A stretch of DNA of 44,918 nt, from the NCBI GenBank assembly GCA_021295965.1, contig JAGWBI010000026.1:1-44918 (forward strand), written 5' to 3'. Origin of the DNA: Dehalococcoidia bacterium. Its GTDB lineage: Bacteria; Chloroflexota; Dehalococcoidia; Lucifugimonadales; UBA3495. Shown here piece after piece: positions 33,889 to 43,386 of this stretch. The notes below the pieces were generated by a model, which saw only the letters and a program-made list of their open reading frames with translations, ran no database searches and had not been told where the DNA came from. The position numbers and the translations under genes were made by a program. The first letter of the stretch is position 1. Each line of letters starts with the position of its first letter.

Positions 33889-34181
33889 CGCCCAGTGCGT
33901 ACCGTTCCGTTTGTAGGTTGACGACCTGAACTCACCCATCGCACCGATCTGGCCGACTGACGGCCCAATTCCCGCCATCTCAGGCAACGGAAATCCATCA
34001 ACTCCCCGTCGCGGCAATCCCCGTCCTCCGGCCCGCCCATCCCAAAACCACCTGCATCGGAAGGCTGCCGTCCCAGGGGGCATGGTTGAACGGATGCCGC
34101 CGTGCGGTTATGCTGGTGCCGATACCCACCGGATGACGGATTTCGGCCCTGGTCCATTGGCCGGTATCCCGGAGATGAAGT

Positions 34182-34940
34182 ATGCGACTGGAAGGTAAGG
34201 TTGCCATTGTGAGCGGCGGCGCTCACGGCATGGGGGCGGTGGAGGCCCGGCTGTTTGCCCGCGAAGGGGCCAAGGTGGTCATCGCCGATATTCGTAACGA
34301 CGACGGGCGACAGGTGGAGGCGGAAATCAACGAAGCCGGCGGTGAGAGCATTTTCGTCCATACCGACGTGACCAGCGAGGACGCCTGGGCCAACGTGGTG
34401 TCGGAGGCCGTTTCCCGGTTCGGCCGCCTGGACATCCTGGTCAACAACGCCGGCATCAGCAGCCGCGCCGTCCCCGATGATGACAGTCTCGAAGCCTGGT
34501 CCCGCATCATGGACATCAACTCCACCGGAGTGTTCCTGGGCGCCAAGCACGCCATCGGGCAGATGCAGCAGAATGGCGGCGGCTCCATCGTCAACATTTC
34601 GTCCATCGCCGGCCTGGTGGGTATGCTCAGCGGGCATCCGGCCTACAATGCTTCCAAGGGTTCGGTGCGCATCTTCACCAAGGCCATGGCCGTGCGCTAC
34701 GGGAAGGAGAACATTCGCGTCAACTCGGTCCACCCCGGCTATATGCCGCCCATGATGGGCAGCATCTCTACCGAAGACGTGCGGTCCGGCCGTCGCGAAA
34801 TGATCGAGGATCAGGTGCCAATGGGCCGCGAAGGTCGGCAGGAGGAGGTCGCCAACGCCGTGCTGTTCCTGGCCAGCGACGACGCTTCCTACGTCACCGG
34901 CGCGGAGCTGGTCGTGGACGGCGGTTTCACCGCCCGCTGA
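34182..34940 (+). CDS. Short-chain dehydrogenase/reductase
   Basis: A 252-residue classical SDR oxidoreductase. The cofactor loop GGAHGMG (12-18), NNAG (88-91), the catalytic serine in NISSIAG (140-141) and YNASK (Tyr155, Lys159) are all present. Aspartate at position 36 (VVIADIR) favours NAD(H) over NADP(H). The substrate cannot be read from the sequence; many such proteins act on sugars, steroids or 3-hydroxyacids. GGAG lies eight bases ahead of the ATG. It heads a tight plus-strand run of six genes that ends with a lactonase. Confidence 0.93.
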   Translation: MRLEGKVAIVSGGAHGMGAVEARLFAREGAKVVIADIRNDDGRQVEAEINEAGGESIFVHTDVTSEDAWANVVSEAVSRFGRLDILVNNAGISSRAVPDDDSLEAWSRIMDINSTGVFLGAKHAIGQMQQNGGGSIVNISSIAGLVGMLSGHPAYNASKGSVRIFTKAMAVRYGKENIRVNSVHPGYMPPMMGSISTEDVRSGRREMIEDQVPMGREGRQEEVANAVLFLASDDASYVTGAELVVDGGFTAR

Positions 34941-34985
34941 TGCCACGGTCCGAATTCCGCCACACCGAGAAGAGAGGACGTTGCC

Positions 34986-35258
34986 ATGCCCATCAACGAT
35001 GTCACCATCGTGCGCCGGTGCGCGAAATGCCGTTACGAAATCGGGACCCTGACGGTGAAAAAAGACAATATGCGGCTGATGACCAGCGAGTTGGCCTGGT
35101 GCGAAGCCTGCGGCTCTGATGTGCCGGAGACCCGGGACATCGCGGAGCGCGAGGAAACCGTGGCGGCGGAACAGGCCAGCTACCCCGGCAACCCGGCGGT
35201 GGCCGACGTCAGCTCCGTCGAATTTCGTCGCCGCCGGAACGCCGGCATCAGCGTGTAG
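34986..35258 (+). CDS. Small zinc-ribbon protein of unknown function
   Basis: A 90-residue protein with two C-x2-C pairs (CAKC at about 12-15 and CEAC at about 39-42), so a zinc ribbon is likely. The C-terminal half is acidic and then Arg-rich (EFRRRRNAG) and probably unstructured. GAGAGGACGTTGCC precedes the ATG. It lies 45 bp after the SDR and 27 bp before the next gene. I know no function for it. Confidence 0.7.
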   Translation: MPINDVTIVRRCAKCRYEIGTLTVKKDNMRLMTSELAWCEACGSDVPETRDIAEREETVAAEQASYPGNPAVADVSSVEFRRRRNAGISV

Positions 35259-35285
35259 CCAGTTACAAAACGAGGCGTGGCATAT

Positions 35286-36125
35286 ATGTTTGCGGCAGAT
35301 GCAATTCTTGAGTTGGAACGACTGTCGAAATCCGTCTCCGCCGATTCGGCTGACGGCGATTTCGACCTCGCGTTGGGGGCCCTGCTCATCGCGGCGACCG
35401 ACGATCCCAACGTCGATATCGACGGCACTAGCGCCAACCTGGACAGAATGGGCGAAGCCGCCCGTTCCCGGATACCGGAGCACGCCGACGCCTTGCAGGA
35501 ACTGAACGCCATCACCGACCTCCTCTTCGGCGTAATCGGCTTCGCCGGCAACCGTGACGACTACTACGACCCCCGCAACTCTTACCTCAACCAGGTATTG
35601 GAGCGTCGCCTGGGCATCCCGATAACGCTGTCCCTGCTCTGCATGGAGGTGGGCCGTCGGGCCGGCGTTCCGATTCTCGGAATCGGTATGCCGGGGCATT
35701 TCCTCATCCGCCACCGGCGCGAGGAAAACTTCTTTGTGGACGCCTTCAACGGAGGGGTCTTGCTCAACCGCGACGAGTGCGGCACGCTGATGCGCGAGGC
35801 CGCCGGCGATGGCGCGCGCCTGGAATCGTCCCACCTGGACCCGGTGACGCCTCGGGAGATCCTCGCCCGCATCCTGCGTAACCTGAAAGCCGTGTACTGG
35901 GACCAGGAGGATTTCGACCGCTGCATCACCACCATCGGGGCGCTGATGGCCGTGCTCCCGGACCGTCCTGAGGAACAACGTGACCGTGGCGTGGTCCACC
36001 TCAAGGCCGGCAACCATCAACAATCCGCAGACGACTTCGCGGCGTATATAGAAGCAGCACCCAACGCCGCGGACATAGAAACAGTGCGAAACGCGCTGTC
36101 GCGGTTGCGGGGCACTTTATCCTAA
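35286..36125 (+). CDS. SirB1-family transglutaminase-like/TPR protein
   Basis: A 279-residue protein with the transglutaminase-like SirB1/YchA domain (about 70-185): YLNQVLERRLGIPITLSLL, EVGRRAGVPILGIGMPGHFL and FFVDAFNGGVLL. A TPR-like tail follows (RILRNLKAVYWDQEDF ... RPEEQRDRGVVHLKAGNHQQS). The family is widespread but its biochemical role is unclear; protease-like activity is unproven. ATG at 35286 has GAGG at a suitable distance, better than GTG at 35277. It is part of the six-gene run. Confidence 0.88.
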   Translation: MFAADAILELERLSKSVSADSADGDFDLALGALLIAATDDPNVDIDGTSANLDRMGEAARSRIPEHADALQELNAITDLLFGVIGFAGNRDDYYDPRNSYLNQVLERRLGIPITLSLLCMEVGRRAGVPILGIGMPGHFLIRHRREENFFVDAFNGGVLLNRDECGTLMREAAGDGARLESSHLDPVTPREILARILRNLKAVYWDQEDFDRCITTIGALMAVLPDRPEEQRDRGVVHLKAGNHQQSADDFAAYIEAAPNAADIETVRNALSRLRGTLS

Positions 36126-36157
36126 TAAATTTTCTCTCCCAAATCATAGGTGCTGCC

Positions 36158-36766
36158 ATGTTTCGATACGCGCTGATAGGCGTCGGCATAGTCGCCATTG
36201 TCCCGGTAGCCTGGCTGGCCTGGTGGCTGCTCAGCCCCCTGTTCATTACCCAGGAGGTCAACGAGGAATTTCCCCTGGCGGCTCGGGCAACCGTTCCCGA
36301 TCATATGACCGTAGCGGACGTCGAGGAAGTGATGTCCGCGGCTGCCGGACTGGAACGCCCCGTTTCCGAGAATATGCCGGCTATGGCCGCCTCTGAAGCG
36401 AATGCACCGCAAGCCCAGCTGTCCGGGCAGTTCCAGGACGCCGACTCATTCCACAGGGGCTCCGGCACGGCCACGATATACGACCTGGGCACGGACGGAG
36501 AGCGTATCCTGCGCCTGGAAGATTTCAAAGTGACTAACGGGCCGGACCTGCGGGTGTTGCTGGCCAACGTTTCCAATCCGGAAGGCCACTCGGACCTGGC
36601 CAACGCCGGTTACGTGGAACTCGGCAAACTCAAAGGGAACGTGGGTTCGCAGAATTACGAAATTCCAGCGGACGTTTCTCTGGATGACGTCAAAAGCGTC
36701 GTGATTTACTGCAACCCGTTCCGAGTGGTATTCAGCGTGGCTGGTTTGGAGGCGTCGGAAACTTAG
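36158..36766 (+). CDS. Membrane-anchored DM13-domain protein
   Basis: A 202-residue protein with an N-terminal hydrophobic anchor (ALIGVGIVAIVPVAWLAWWL). After a spacer it has a DM13 domain (about 90-200): GSGTATIYDLGTDGERILRL, FKVTNGPDLRVLLANV, YVELGKLKGNVGSQNYEIP and VVIYCNPFRVVFSVA, with the conserved cysteine in YCNPF. DM13 domains have been proposed to take part in electron transfer or redox chemistry outside the membrane. It lies 16 bp upstream of the GH15 gene. Confidence 0.88.
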   Translation: MFRYALIGVGIVAIVPVAWLAWWLLSPLFITQEVNEEFPLAARATVPDHMTVADVEEVMSAAAGLERPVSENMPAMAASEANAPQAQLSGQFQDADSFHRGSGTATIYDLGTDGERILRLEDFKVTNGPDLRVLLANVSNPEGHSDLANAGYVELGKLKGNVGSQNYEIPADVSLDDVKSVVIYCNPFRVVFSVAGLEASET

Positions 36767-36782
36767 TACGGCGACGTGAGCA

Positions 36783-38624
36783 ATGGCGTACTTGCCGATT
36801 GAGGACTACGGCATCGTTGGCAACATGCGGACCTGCGCGCTGGTCGGCGTCAACGGGTCGGTGGATTGGTTCTGCTGTCCGGATTTTGACTCGCCCAGCA
36901 TATTTGGCGCCATCCTCGATGACCAGAAGGGCGGCTATTTCAAAATCGCGCCCCTTCTGGATAGCCAGCCGGTGTACAAGCAGGTGTATTGGCCGGCGAC
37001 CAACGTGCTGGTCACCAGGTTCCTCGCCGAAAACGGCGTCGCGGAAGTCATCGACTTCATGCCGGTGGCAACCGCTGAGCATCCCCACCAGCACACCGAG
37101 TTGATCCGACGAGTTAACTGCGTTCGCGGCGTGGTGCCGTTCATCCTGGAGTGTTACCCGGCCTTCAACTATGCCCGGGACTCCCACCGCACTGAAATGA
37201 ACAGCAACGGCGCCGCGTTCATATCGGAGGACCTCGGGTTGCAGTTATCCACCAGGATTCTCCTGGAAAAGCACGAAAACGGTGTTGTGGGCGCATTTGT
37301 GCTCAACGAAGGGCAGTCCACCACCGTCTCTATAGGCGTGATGGGTGACGAGAGTTCCGACTACCATGCGCCGTCGGAGAAGGAAAGCGACGAACTCTTT
37401 GAGGAGACGGTGGCTTATTGGCGAAACTGGTTGTCCCAGTGTACCTATACGGGTCGTTGGCGCGAGATGGTCGAGCGTTCGGCGCTGGTGCTGAAGCTGC
37501 TGACCTACGAACCGACCGGGGCAATCATCGCCGCGCCGACCTGCAGTCTGCCGGAAGAGTTGGGCGGAGTGCGGAATTGGGACTACCGGTACACCTGGAT
37601 TCGTGACGCCGCCTTCACCCTCTACGCGCTGCTTCGCATCGGTTTCACCAACGAGGCCAGCCGTTTCATGCACTGGCTGGAGTCACAGATTGACCCTTTC
37701 GACGACGACTGGCGCAACATCCAGATCCTTTACGGCATCGACGGCCGGCGACAATTGGACGAGTTCACCCTGGACCATCTGGACGGCTACCGCGGTTCCA
37801 AGCCGGTCCGCATCGGCAACGGGGCCTTCGACCAACTGCAGCTGGACATCTATGGCGAGTTGATGGACTCGGTCTATCTGTTCAACCGGTACGGCGAACC
37901 CATCTCCTTTGATTTCTGGACCAAGCTCCGGCAGATGACCAACTGGGTGTGCGACAACTGGCGACTGGCCGACGAAGGGATCTGGGAAACCCGGGGTGGG
38001 CGTCAGCAGTTCGTCTATTCCAAGCTGATGTGCTGGGTGATGCTGGACCGGGCCATCAAGTTGGCCGAGGCCCGCTCATTCCCTTCCGAGCGCATCAAAT
38101 GGATCGCCACCCGTGACGCGATTTACGAGGAGATCCAGGAACACGGCTGGAGCGACGAACGCCAGGCGTTCGTACAACACTACGGCAGCTCCTCGCTGGA
38201 CGCATCCAACCTAATCATGCCCCTGGTGTTTTTCATGTCGCCGACGGATCCCCGGATGCTGAGCACCATCGACGCCATAAACCGAACCCCCCAACAGGGT
38301 GGGCTGGTGTCCGACAGCCTCGTGTACCGTTACAACCCGGAACAGTCGCCCGATGGTCTCACCGGCCACGAGGGAACGTTCAACATGTGTACCTTCTGGC
38401 TGGTGGAGGCGCTGACCCGCGCCGGTTGGGGAAACCCGCGCCGGCTGGAGCAGGCGCGCCTTATGTTCGAGAAGATGCTGGGCTACGCCAACCATCTGGG
38501 CCTGTACGCGGAAGAGACCGGCCCCAGCGGTGAAGGGCTGGGCAATTTTCCGCAAGCCTTCACCCACCTGGCCCTGATCAGCTCCGCGTTCAATTTGGAC
38601 CGGGCGCTGTCGGGCATCCGCTGA
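36783..38624 (+). CDS. Glycoside hydrolase family 15 (glucoamylase/trehalase type)
   Basis: A 613-residue GH15 enzyme that releases glucose from alpha-glucans or trehalose. The start [20 protein letters not shown] and [19 protein letters not shown] are typical of the bacterial group, as are [36 protein letters not shown] (Glu402) and [16 protein letters not shown] (Glu530). The last two hold the glutamates I take as catalytic. There is no signal peptide, so it acts in the cytoplasm. It begins 16 bp after the DM13 gene and is followed 19 bp later by a lactonase gene, which suggests further use of the glucose in the same transcript. Confidence 0.94.
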   Translation: MAYLPIEDYGIVGNMRTCALVGVNGSVDWFCCPDFDSPSIFGAILDDQKGGYFKIAPLLDSQPVYKQVYWPATNVLVTRFLAENGVAEVIDFMPVATAEHPHQHTELIRRVNCVRGVVPFILECYPAFNYARDSHRTEMNSNGAAFISEDLGLQLSTRILLEKHENGVVGAFVLNEGQSTTVSIGVMGDESSDYHAPSEKESDELFEETVAYWRNWLSQCTYTGRWREMVERSALVLKLLTYEPTGAIIAAPTCSLPEELGGVRNWDYRYTWIRDAAFTLYALLRIGFTNEASRFMHWLESQIDPFDDDWRNIQILYGIDGRRQLDEFTLDHLDGYRGSKPVRIGNGAFDQLQLDIYGELMDSVYLFNRYGEPISFDFWTKLRQMTNWVCDNWRLADEGIWETRGGRQQFVYSKLMCWVMLDRAIKLAEARSFPSERIKWIATRDAIYEEIQEHGWSDERQAFVQHYGSSSLDASNLIMPLVFFMSPTDPRMLSTIDAINRTPQQGGLVSDSLVYRYNPEQSPDGLTGHEGTFNMCTFWLVEALTRAGWGNPRRLEQARLMFEKMLGYANHLGLYAEETGPSGEGLGNFPQAFTHLALISSAFNLDRALSGIR

Positions 38625-38643
38625 CCCCAAAGGAGACAACATT

Positions 38644-39576
38644 ATGCCGATTGAGCAAATCGCGCCGCGCTTGGAGCGAATCCTGGACCTGGACCAGGAG
38701 GTGGAATGGCTGGCCAGTGGTTTCGGCGGGGATGGTTCCGCGCTTGGCGTCCCCTGGTGGCCGGCGGAGGGACCGGTGTGGTGGGCCGATCCCAGTGACA
38801 GCAATGGCGGCTACCTGCTGTTCAGCGACATCGGCCAGAACCGCCGGATGCGTTACAACGATGCCGACGGCTTGTCCATTTTCCACACCGAAACCAACGA
38901 GGCTAACGGGCTGACCCGCGACCCCCAGGGCCGGTTGCTGGCCTGCGAACACGCCGCCCGGCGGGTGACCCGCCGGGAATCCGACGACAGCATCACCGTG
39001 GTGGCGGACAGTTACCAGGGTAAGCGGCTCAACCGGCCCAACGATCTCGTCGTCAAATCCGACGGGGCGATCTATTTCACCGACCCCTACCGCGACACCT
39101 ACCCCGGCATGGAATTGGGCTATGCCGGTGTGTATCGCGTTTCACCGGACCTCAGCGACATCACCCTGTTGGTGGATGATTACGTCGGCCCCAACGGGCT
39201 GTGCTTCTCGCCTGGTGAGAGCATCCTTTACATCAACGATTCCCGTGTCGGCCTCATCAAAGCGTGGGACGTGCGGCCCGACGGCGGCATCGAAAACGGC
39301 CGGTTGTTCTGCGTGGTGAACGACGAGCGCGGCGGCGTGCCCGACGGGATGAAGTGCGACCTGGAGGGCAACCTCTACAGTACCGGCCCCGGAGGCGTGT
39401 GGATCATCTCGCCCGACGGACGGCACCTGGGTACCATCGCCCTTGGCGAAGGCCGACGGGCCACCAACGTCGGCTTCGGCGGCGGCGACTGGCGCACGCT
39501 CTACATCACGACTTTTCACGAATTGTGCCGAGTGCGAGTGAACATCCCCGGCGTGCCGGTGCCGCGCATCATCTGA
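38644..39576 (+). CDS. SMP-30/gluconolactonase-family protein
   Basis: A 310-residue six-bladed beta-propeller of the SMP-30/gluconolaconase/LRE family, which hydrolyses sugar lactones with a divalent metal. Metal-site stretches visible are PAEGPVWWAD (Glu), EANGLTRDPQGRLLACEH, NRPNDLVVKSDGAIYFTDP (Asn and Asp), and GPNGLCFSPGESILYINDS. AAAGGAGACA precedes the ATG. It closes the six-gene plus-strand run and is followed by a hairpin. Gluconolactonase activity is likely but not certain. Confidence 0.92.
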   Translation: MPIEQIAPRLERILDLDQEVEWLASGFGGDGSALGVPWWPAEGPVWWADPSDSNGGYLLFSDIGQNRRMRYNDADGLSIFHTETNEANGLTRDPQGRLLACEHAARRVTRRESDDSITVVADSYQGKRLNRPNDLVVKSDGAIYFTDPYRDTYPGMELGYAGVYRVSPDLSDITLLVDDYVGPNGLCFSPGESILYINDSRVGLIKAWDVRPDGGIENGRLFCVVNDERGGVPDGMKCDLEGNLYSTGPGGVWIISPDGRHLGTIALGEGRRATNVGFGGGDWRTLYITTFHELCRVRVNIPGVPVPRII

Positions 39577-39586
39577 CCGGACGGAC

Positions 39587-39614
39587 GTAGGGGCGAATAA
39601 TCATTCGCCCCTAC
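39587..39614. terminator. Hairpin between convergent genes (aggggcgaat family)
   Basis: The arms gtaggggcgaat and attcgcccctac form a perfect 12-bp stem with a 4-nt loop, lying 10 bp after the lactonase stop and 11 bp before the GMC stop. Though it belongs to the dispersed palindrome family, its place suits a bidirectional terminator. Confidence 0.55.
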
Positions 39615-39625
39615 AACACGCCCCA

Positions 39626-41170
39626 TTACCGCCCCGTGCGTATGTAGTCGGCGATCTTCTCCCCGATCATGATGGTGGTGGCGTTGGTGTTGGCCCGGAT
39701 GCAATCGGGCATGACGGATGCGTCGGCGACCCGGATGTTCTCCAGGCCGTGGATCTTGCCTTGCTGGTCCACCACCGCCATATCGTCGCTGGCCGGCCCC
39801 ATCTTGCAGGTGCCTGACACGTGGTGGGATGTGCCGGAGTTGGCCATCAGCCAGTCGTCCAGAGCCGCGTCGGAAGCCAGTTCCGCGTCCACGGGATTGA
39901 CCCGCTCCACCAGAATTTCCCGATAGGATGGATGCTCACCAATCTCGACGCAGGTGCGAATCCCCTTCCGCATCCGCTCCAGGTCGAAGGGTTCCTGGTA
40001 GTAGTTGTAGTCCAGGTAAGGATACTCCAGCGGATCGTTGGATTTGAGCCGCAGTTCGCCCTTGCCCAGGGCCAGCTGCAGGCTGGCGCTGATGCCGATG
40101 TAGTTCTCGTCGTCGTCGATGACCACCTGGGCCGGTCGGTGCTCGGAGGTCATCAGCAGCGGCGAAATCTGCATATCGTTGCGGAGGTAGGAATCCTCCA
40201 CCGTGTAGCGCAGGCCCACCTGGATGGCGGCGGCCTGCACGTCGGGACGATCCCCGGCGGCGCGGAACAGGACGCAGGCAGAGGGGTGGTCGCGCAGGTT
40301 CTGGCCCACCCCCGGCAGCTCATGCACCACCGGAATGCCCACCTCGCGCAGGTGGTCGGCCGGTCCGATGCCGGAGAGGAGCAGCAGCTGGGGAGACGCG
40401 ATTGCGCCGCTGCTGACGATTATCTGGTCGCCTTCAACCGTGAAGCGCTCGCCGCCGCTTTCCACCTCCACTCCTACGGCGCGATTGCCGTCAAAAACGA
40501 CCCGGCAAGCCTGCACGTTGGCCCGGATGGTCAGGTTCAGGCGGTGGCGGGCCAGGTTCAGGTAGGCCAACGCGGTGCTGATGCGGACGCCCTCCAGCGT
40601 GTTGCGGGCGCGGGGAGAGACACCGGTGGATTCGGGATGGTTCTGGTCGGGATCGTCCCGAAAGCCCAGGGCGACACAGGCGTCCTTGAAGGCGTTGGAG
40701 TGGGGCAGCCACTCGTCGGGCCGGTAGCGACGCACCGGAATGGGGCCGTCGGTGCCGTGCCAGTCGTCCTGGAAATCATGGTCGTTTTCCATGCGCCGGA
40801 AGAAGGGCAGCACGTTGGTGTAACCCCACTCATCGTTGCCCCACTCGGCCCAGCGGTCGTAGTCTTCAGGTATCCCCCGGTACAGCACCTGACCATTGAT
40901 GGCCGAAGAACCGCCGGTTGCCTTTCCCCGAGGGATCACCAGATCGGTCTGTTGGGCGGTGACCCGCGCGCTGTAAGCCCAGCTATGGGGCCCGTAGGCG
41001 GAGAAAAACACGTTGTTGCCCAGCTTCAGGTCATCGGGCAGATGGTTGAAATCGGGATAGTCGGGGCCGGCCTCCAGGAGCAGAACGGTCTTGTCGGTTT
41101 CTTCGGATAGGCGGGTGGCGACGGTGGAGCCGGCGGAGCCGGCGCCGACCACGATGTAGTCGTAACGCAT
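39626..41170 (-). CDS. GMC-family FAD oxidoreductase
   Basis: A 514-residue glucose-methanol-choline oxidoreductase that oxidises an alcohol group with FAD. The N-terminal FAD site is VVGAGSAGSTVATRLSE ... VLLLEAGPD. The first GMC signature is GKATGGSSAINGQVLYRG, the second is SSGAIASPQLLLLSGIGP, and the catalytic His region is GTSHHVSGTCKMG, with NTNATTIMIGEKIADYI at the end. ATG at 41170 has GGAGGTCCTG before it; the longer open frame upstream is not conserved. It is convergent with the lactonase. Choline-dehydrogenase-like proteins take many alcohols, so the substrate is open. Confidence 0.95.
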   Translation of the reverse strand: MRYDYIVVGAGSAGSTVATRLSEETDKTVLLLEAGPDYPDFNHLPDDLKLGNNVFFSAYGPHSWAYSARVTAQQTDLVIPRGKATGGSSAINGQVLYRGIPEDYDRWAEWGNDEWGYTNVLPFFRRMENDHDFQDDWHGTDGPIPVRRYRPDEWLPHSNAFKDACVALGFRDDPDQNHPESTGVSPRARNTLEGVRISTALAYLNLARHRLNLTIRANVQACRVVFDGNRAVGVEVESGGERFTVEGDQIIVSSGAIASPQLLLLSGIGPADHLREVGIPVVHELPGVGQNLRDHPSACVLFRAAGDRPDVQAAAIQVGLRYTVEDSYLRNDMQISPLLMTSEHRPAQVVIDDDENYIGISASLQLALGKGELRLKSNDPLEYPYLDYNYYQEPFDLERMRKGIRTCVEIGEHPSYREILVERVNPVDAELASDAALDDWLMANSGTSHHVSGTCKMGPASDDMAVVDQQGKIHGLENIRVADASVMPDCIRANTNATTIMIGEKIADYIRTGR

Positions 41171-41270
41171 CAGGACCTCCGTACGTCGGGGATATTGGAT
41201 TAGCGCAATACTAGCCGCCGACGGTGTGGCAGGCAACCAGATATTCGGGATCCCGGACTGCTCCGGCCAC

Positions 41271-41840
41271 CTACCGCGAACGGCGGAAAAGTTGCCAGAC
41301 GGCAACGCTGAACCCGGGCAGCAAATCACCACCGTCCAGTATGTCGTCTTCACTCAACACTTCGGGTGGTTGGCCGGGTCGGTAGCGCGTTAGCGTGGCT
41401 GTTTCGGGGTTGGGAACCCAGACTTCGCGAGCGCCGAAATCAAGCCACATTCGGGCCTTGTCGGACAGCAAGCGGTCGGCGCGGGAATTGCTGGGGGAGG
41501 CTACCTCAATACACAGGTCGGGAGTGAGGTCGGGAAAGCCGGATGTTCCGGGTGGGATGCGTCCGGGAGCGAACCAGGCGATGTCGGGGCAACGCACCGT
41601 GTCCGGATCCTGTTCCAGCCGATAGCCGGGTTCGCCGGTACGGGCTTCGCCGTAGTCGGTGGTTTCAGTGTATTGGAACATAATGCCGCTGGTGCGGAAT
41701 ACGGTTATTGCATGCGGGTCGCCAGTGCCCACTGTTTTCTCCGTGAGGACGCCGCGGATGAGCTCATAGCGCTTGCCGGGAACCGGCTCCAAGGCCAGAA
41801 ATTCATCGGCGGTCATCAGCTTCGGTTTGATAGTAGTCAT
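41271..41840 (-). CDS. Uma2-family (DUF820) endonuclease-like protein
   Basis: A 189-residue PD-(D/E)xK-fold protein of the Uma2 family. MTADEFLALEPVPGKRYELI is the usual start, followed by the metal-site stretches CPDIAWF and LCIEVASPSNS, the conserved lysine in SDKARMWLDFG, and REVWVPNPE. These proteins occur in many copies in Chloroflexota and cyanobacteria, often in mobile or repeat-rich regions; their biological role is unknown. ATG at 41840 fits the family start. No partner gene adjoins. Confidence 0.9.
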   Translation of the reverse strand: MTTIKPKLMTADEFLALEPVPGKRYELIRGVLTEKTVGTGDPHAITVFRTSGIMFQYTETTDYGEARTGEPGYRLEQDPDTVRCPDIAWFAPGRIPPGTSGFPDLTPDLCIEVASPSNSRADRLLSDKARMWLDFGAREVWVPNPETATLTRYRPGQPPEVLSEDDILDGGDLLPGFSVAVWQLFRRSR

Positions 41841-41963
41841 CGTCAGCCTCGATCCATCTGGCAACGCGCGGCCCGGATTTGCAACAAGACCGGCTGGCCC
41901 CATTATACATACCATCCCTGCCTGGCGTGTGGGAGGGCCGGTCGGTCAAGTGATGACATTTGG

Positions 41964-42120
41964 CTCATGCGTACCCACTTTGTCATTGCGAGCGAAGCGC
42001 GGCAATCTCGTCGGCGTAGCAGGGGCTTGTTGCAAGCGGCCGTCAATACCGCAACGAGATTGCCACGAATGCCCGGCGGCATTCTCGCAATGACAGTTTG
42101 GGGAAAGTGGGTACGTGTTG
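41964..42120. mobile_element. MITE-like element, copy 2
   Basis: The left end ctcatgcgtaccc...tgtcattgcgag and the right end (complement cacgtaccc...tgtcattgcgag, with a small insertion) match the ends of the element at 3066-3220. A further inner pair, gcggcaatctcgt and acgagattgccacg, is also inverted. There is no clear target duplication and no gene. Confidence 0.6.
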
Positions 42121-42147
42121 TTGCCAAAATCATGCCTATGTTAGAAT
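42118..42147 (+). promoter_or_regulatory. Likely promoter of dprA-topA (leaderless)
   Basis: TTGTTG (42118-42123), an 18-bp spacer and TAGAAT (42142-42147) put the transcription start at about 42154-42155, the first base of the GTG start of dprA. No Shine-Dalgarno precedes that GTG, which fits a leaderless message. The -35 box lies at the edge of MITE copy 2. Confidence 0.45.
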
Positions 42148-42154
42148 CCGCGCC

Positions 42155-43366
42155 GTGAATACCGTGGCCACCGAAACTCTGGGACATTGGATTGCATTTA
42201 GCCAGGTCCCTCGCCTGGGCGCCGCCCGCTTCCGGTTGCTGGAAACGCATTTCGGCGGGGATATGAAACGCGCCTGGGCCGCGCCAATGCGGGAGTTGCG
42301 GGCCGCTGGCGTCGGGGGTGCAGTGGCGCAGGCGATTGCAGAAGTCCGTCAGTCCCTGGTTCCCGAGCGCGAGCTTGAGCGGCTGGCAGACGCCGGGGTA
42401 AAGGCGATCACCTGGCGCGACGCAATTTACCCAGAGCGGTTGAAGCAAATCGCGGACGCTCCGCCGGTACTCTACGTGCGCGGTTCACTGTCTGCGGAAG
42501 ACGAAACCTCGGTTGCGGTGGTCGGAACGCGCCGGCCTACGGATTACGGCTATCGTGTCACCAACGACCTGTGCGCCGCGTTGGCCGATCATGGCGTCAC
42601 CGTTGTCAGCGGGCTGGCCTTGGGCATCGACTCGCGGGCGCATAAATCCACCCTTGATGCTGGCGGCAGGACGATCGCCGTGCTGGGCAATGGGTTGGAT
42701 AGCGTCTATCCCAGGGAGAACCTGCGGCTCGCCGAGCGCATCGTCGCCGAAGGCGGGGCTGTGGTCAGCGAGTTTGCCCTGGGAGTCAGGCCCGAGGCGT
42801 CCAACTTCCCGCGCCGCAATCGCATCATCAGCGGTATGACTTTGGGAACGCTGATAACCGAGGCCGGCGAAACCAGCGGCACCCGCTGGACGGTGTATCA
42901 TGCCCTGGAACAGGATCGGGAGATCTTCTGTGTGCCGGGCAGCATCTATTCGGAAACCAGCAAACTCACCAACCGGCTTATCCGCGAGGGGGCCAAACTG
43001 GTCAACAGTGTCAACGACATCCTGGTGGAAATTGGTCTGGATGCCACCGAGCGACAGATTCCGCTGGAACTTGATCGAACCGCGCCACGGCCGTCGCCAT
43101 CTGACGACATTGCCGGCAATGAGTTTGATATTACGTCGGTTGCCACGCCCGACAACCCGGTACAATGGGAACGGTTAAGCGTGGAAAGCGCCGACCCCGA
43201 AGAGGCAGACTTGCTGCAGCACGTCACGCGAAATCCCGTCCATATTGACGACCTTGTGCGCGTCAGCGCTATGCCTGTCACGCAAGTGAGCAGTCTGCTG
43301 ACGATGCTGGAATTGAAGGGCCTGGTGCAACAGGTGGGCACGATGCACTACCGGTTGTCCGGCTGA
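42155..43366 (+). CDS. dprA: DNA-processing protein DprA
   Basis: DprA binds incoming single-stranded DNA during transformation and loads RecA. The 403-residue protein has an N-terminal helical (SAM/HhH-like) part and then the Rossmann-like core: VAVVGTRRPTDYGYRV, VTVVSGLALGIDSRAH, TIAVLGNGLDSVYPREN, VSEFALGVRPEASNFPRRNRII and VTEAG-type LITEAGETSGT. A C-terminal winged helix follows (DLLQHVTRNPVHIDDLV ... LLTMLELKGLVQQV). GTG at 42155 is chosen because homology begins right after it and the frame upstream is MITE sequence. It is 20 bp ahead of topA, the usual dprA-topA order. Confidence 0.95.
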   Translation: MNTVATETLGHWIAFSQVPRLGAARFRLLETHFGGDMKRAWAAPMRELRAAGVGGAVAQAIAEVRQSLVPERELERLADAGVKAITWRDAIYPERLKQIADAPPVLYVRGSLSAEDETSVAVVGTRRPTDYGYRVTNDLCAALADHGVTVVSGLALGIDSRAHKSTLDAGGRTIAVLGNGLDSVYPRENLRLAERIVAEGGAVVSEFALGVRPEASNFPRRNRIISGMTLGTLITEAGETSGTRWTVYHALEQDREIFCVPGSIYSETSKLTNRLIREGAKLVNSVNDILVEIGLDATERQIPLELDRTAPRPSPSDDIAGNEFDITSVATPDNPVQWERLSVESADPEEADLLQHVTRNPVHIDDLVRVSAMPVTQVSSLLTMLELKGLVQQVGTMHYRLSG

Positions 43367-43386
43367 ATTGGAGACAAACCTGATCG

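Noticed and set aside
33822-36023. A 733-codon minus-strand open frame
   Set aside because: It is antisense to the SDR, zinc-ribbon and SirB1 genes and has shadow-type composition (rich in His, Val, Gly and Asp).
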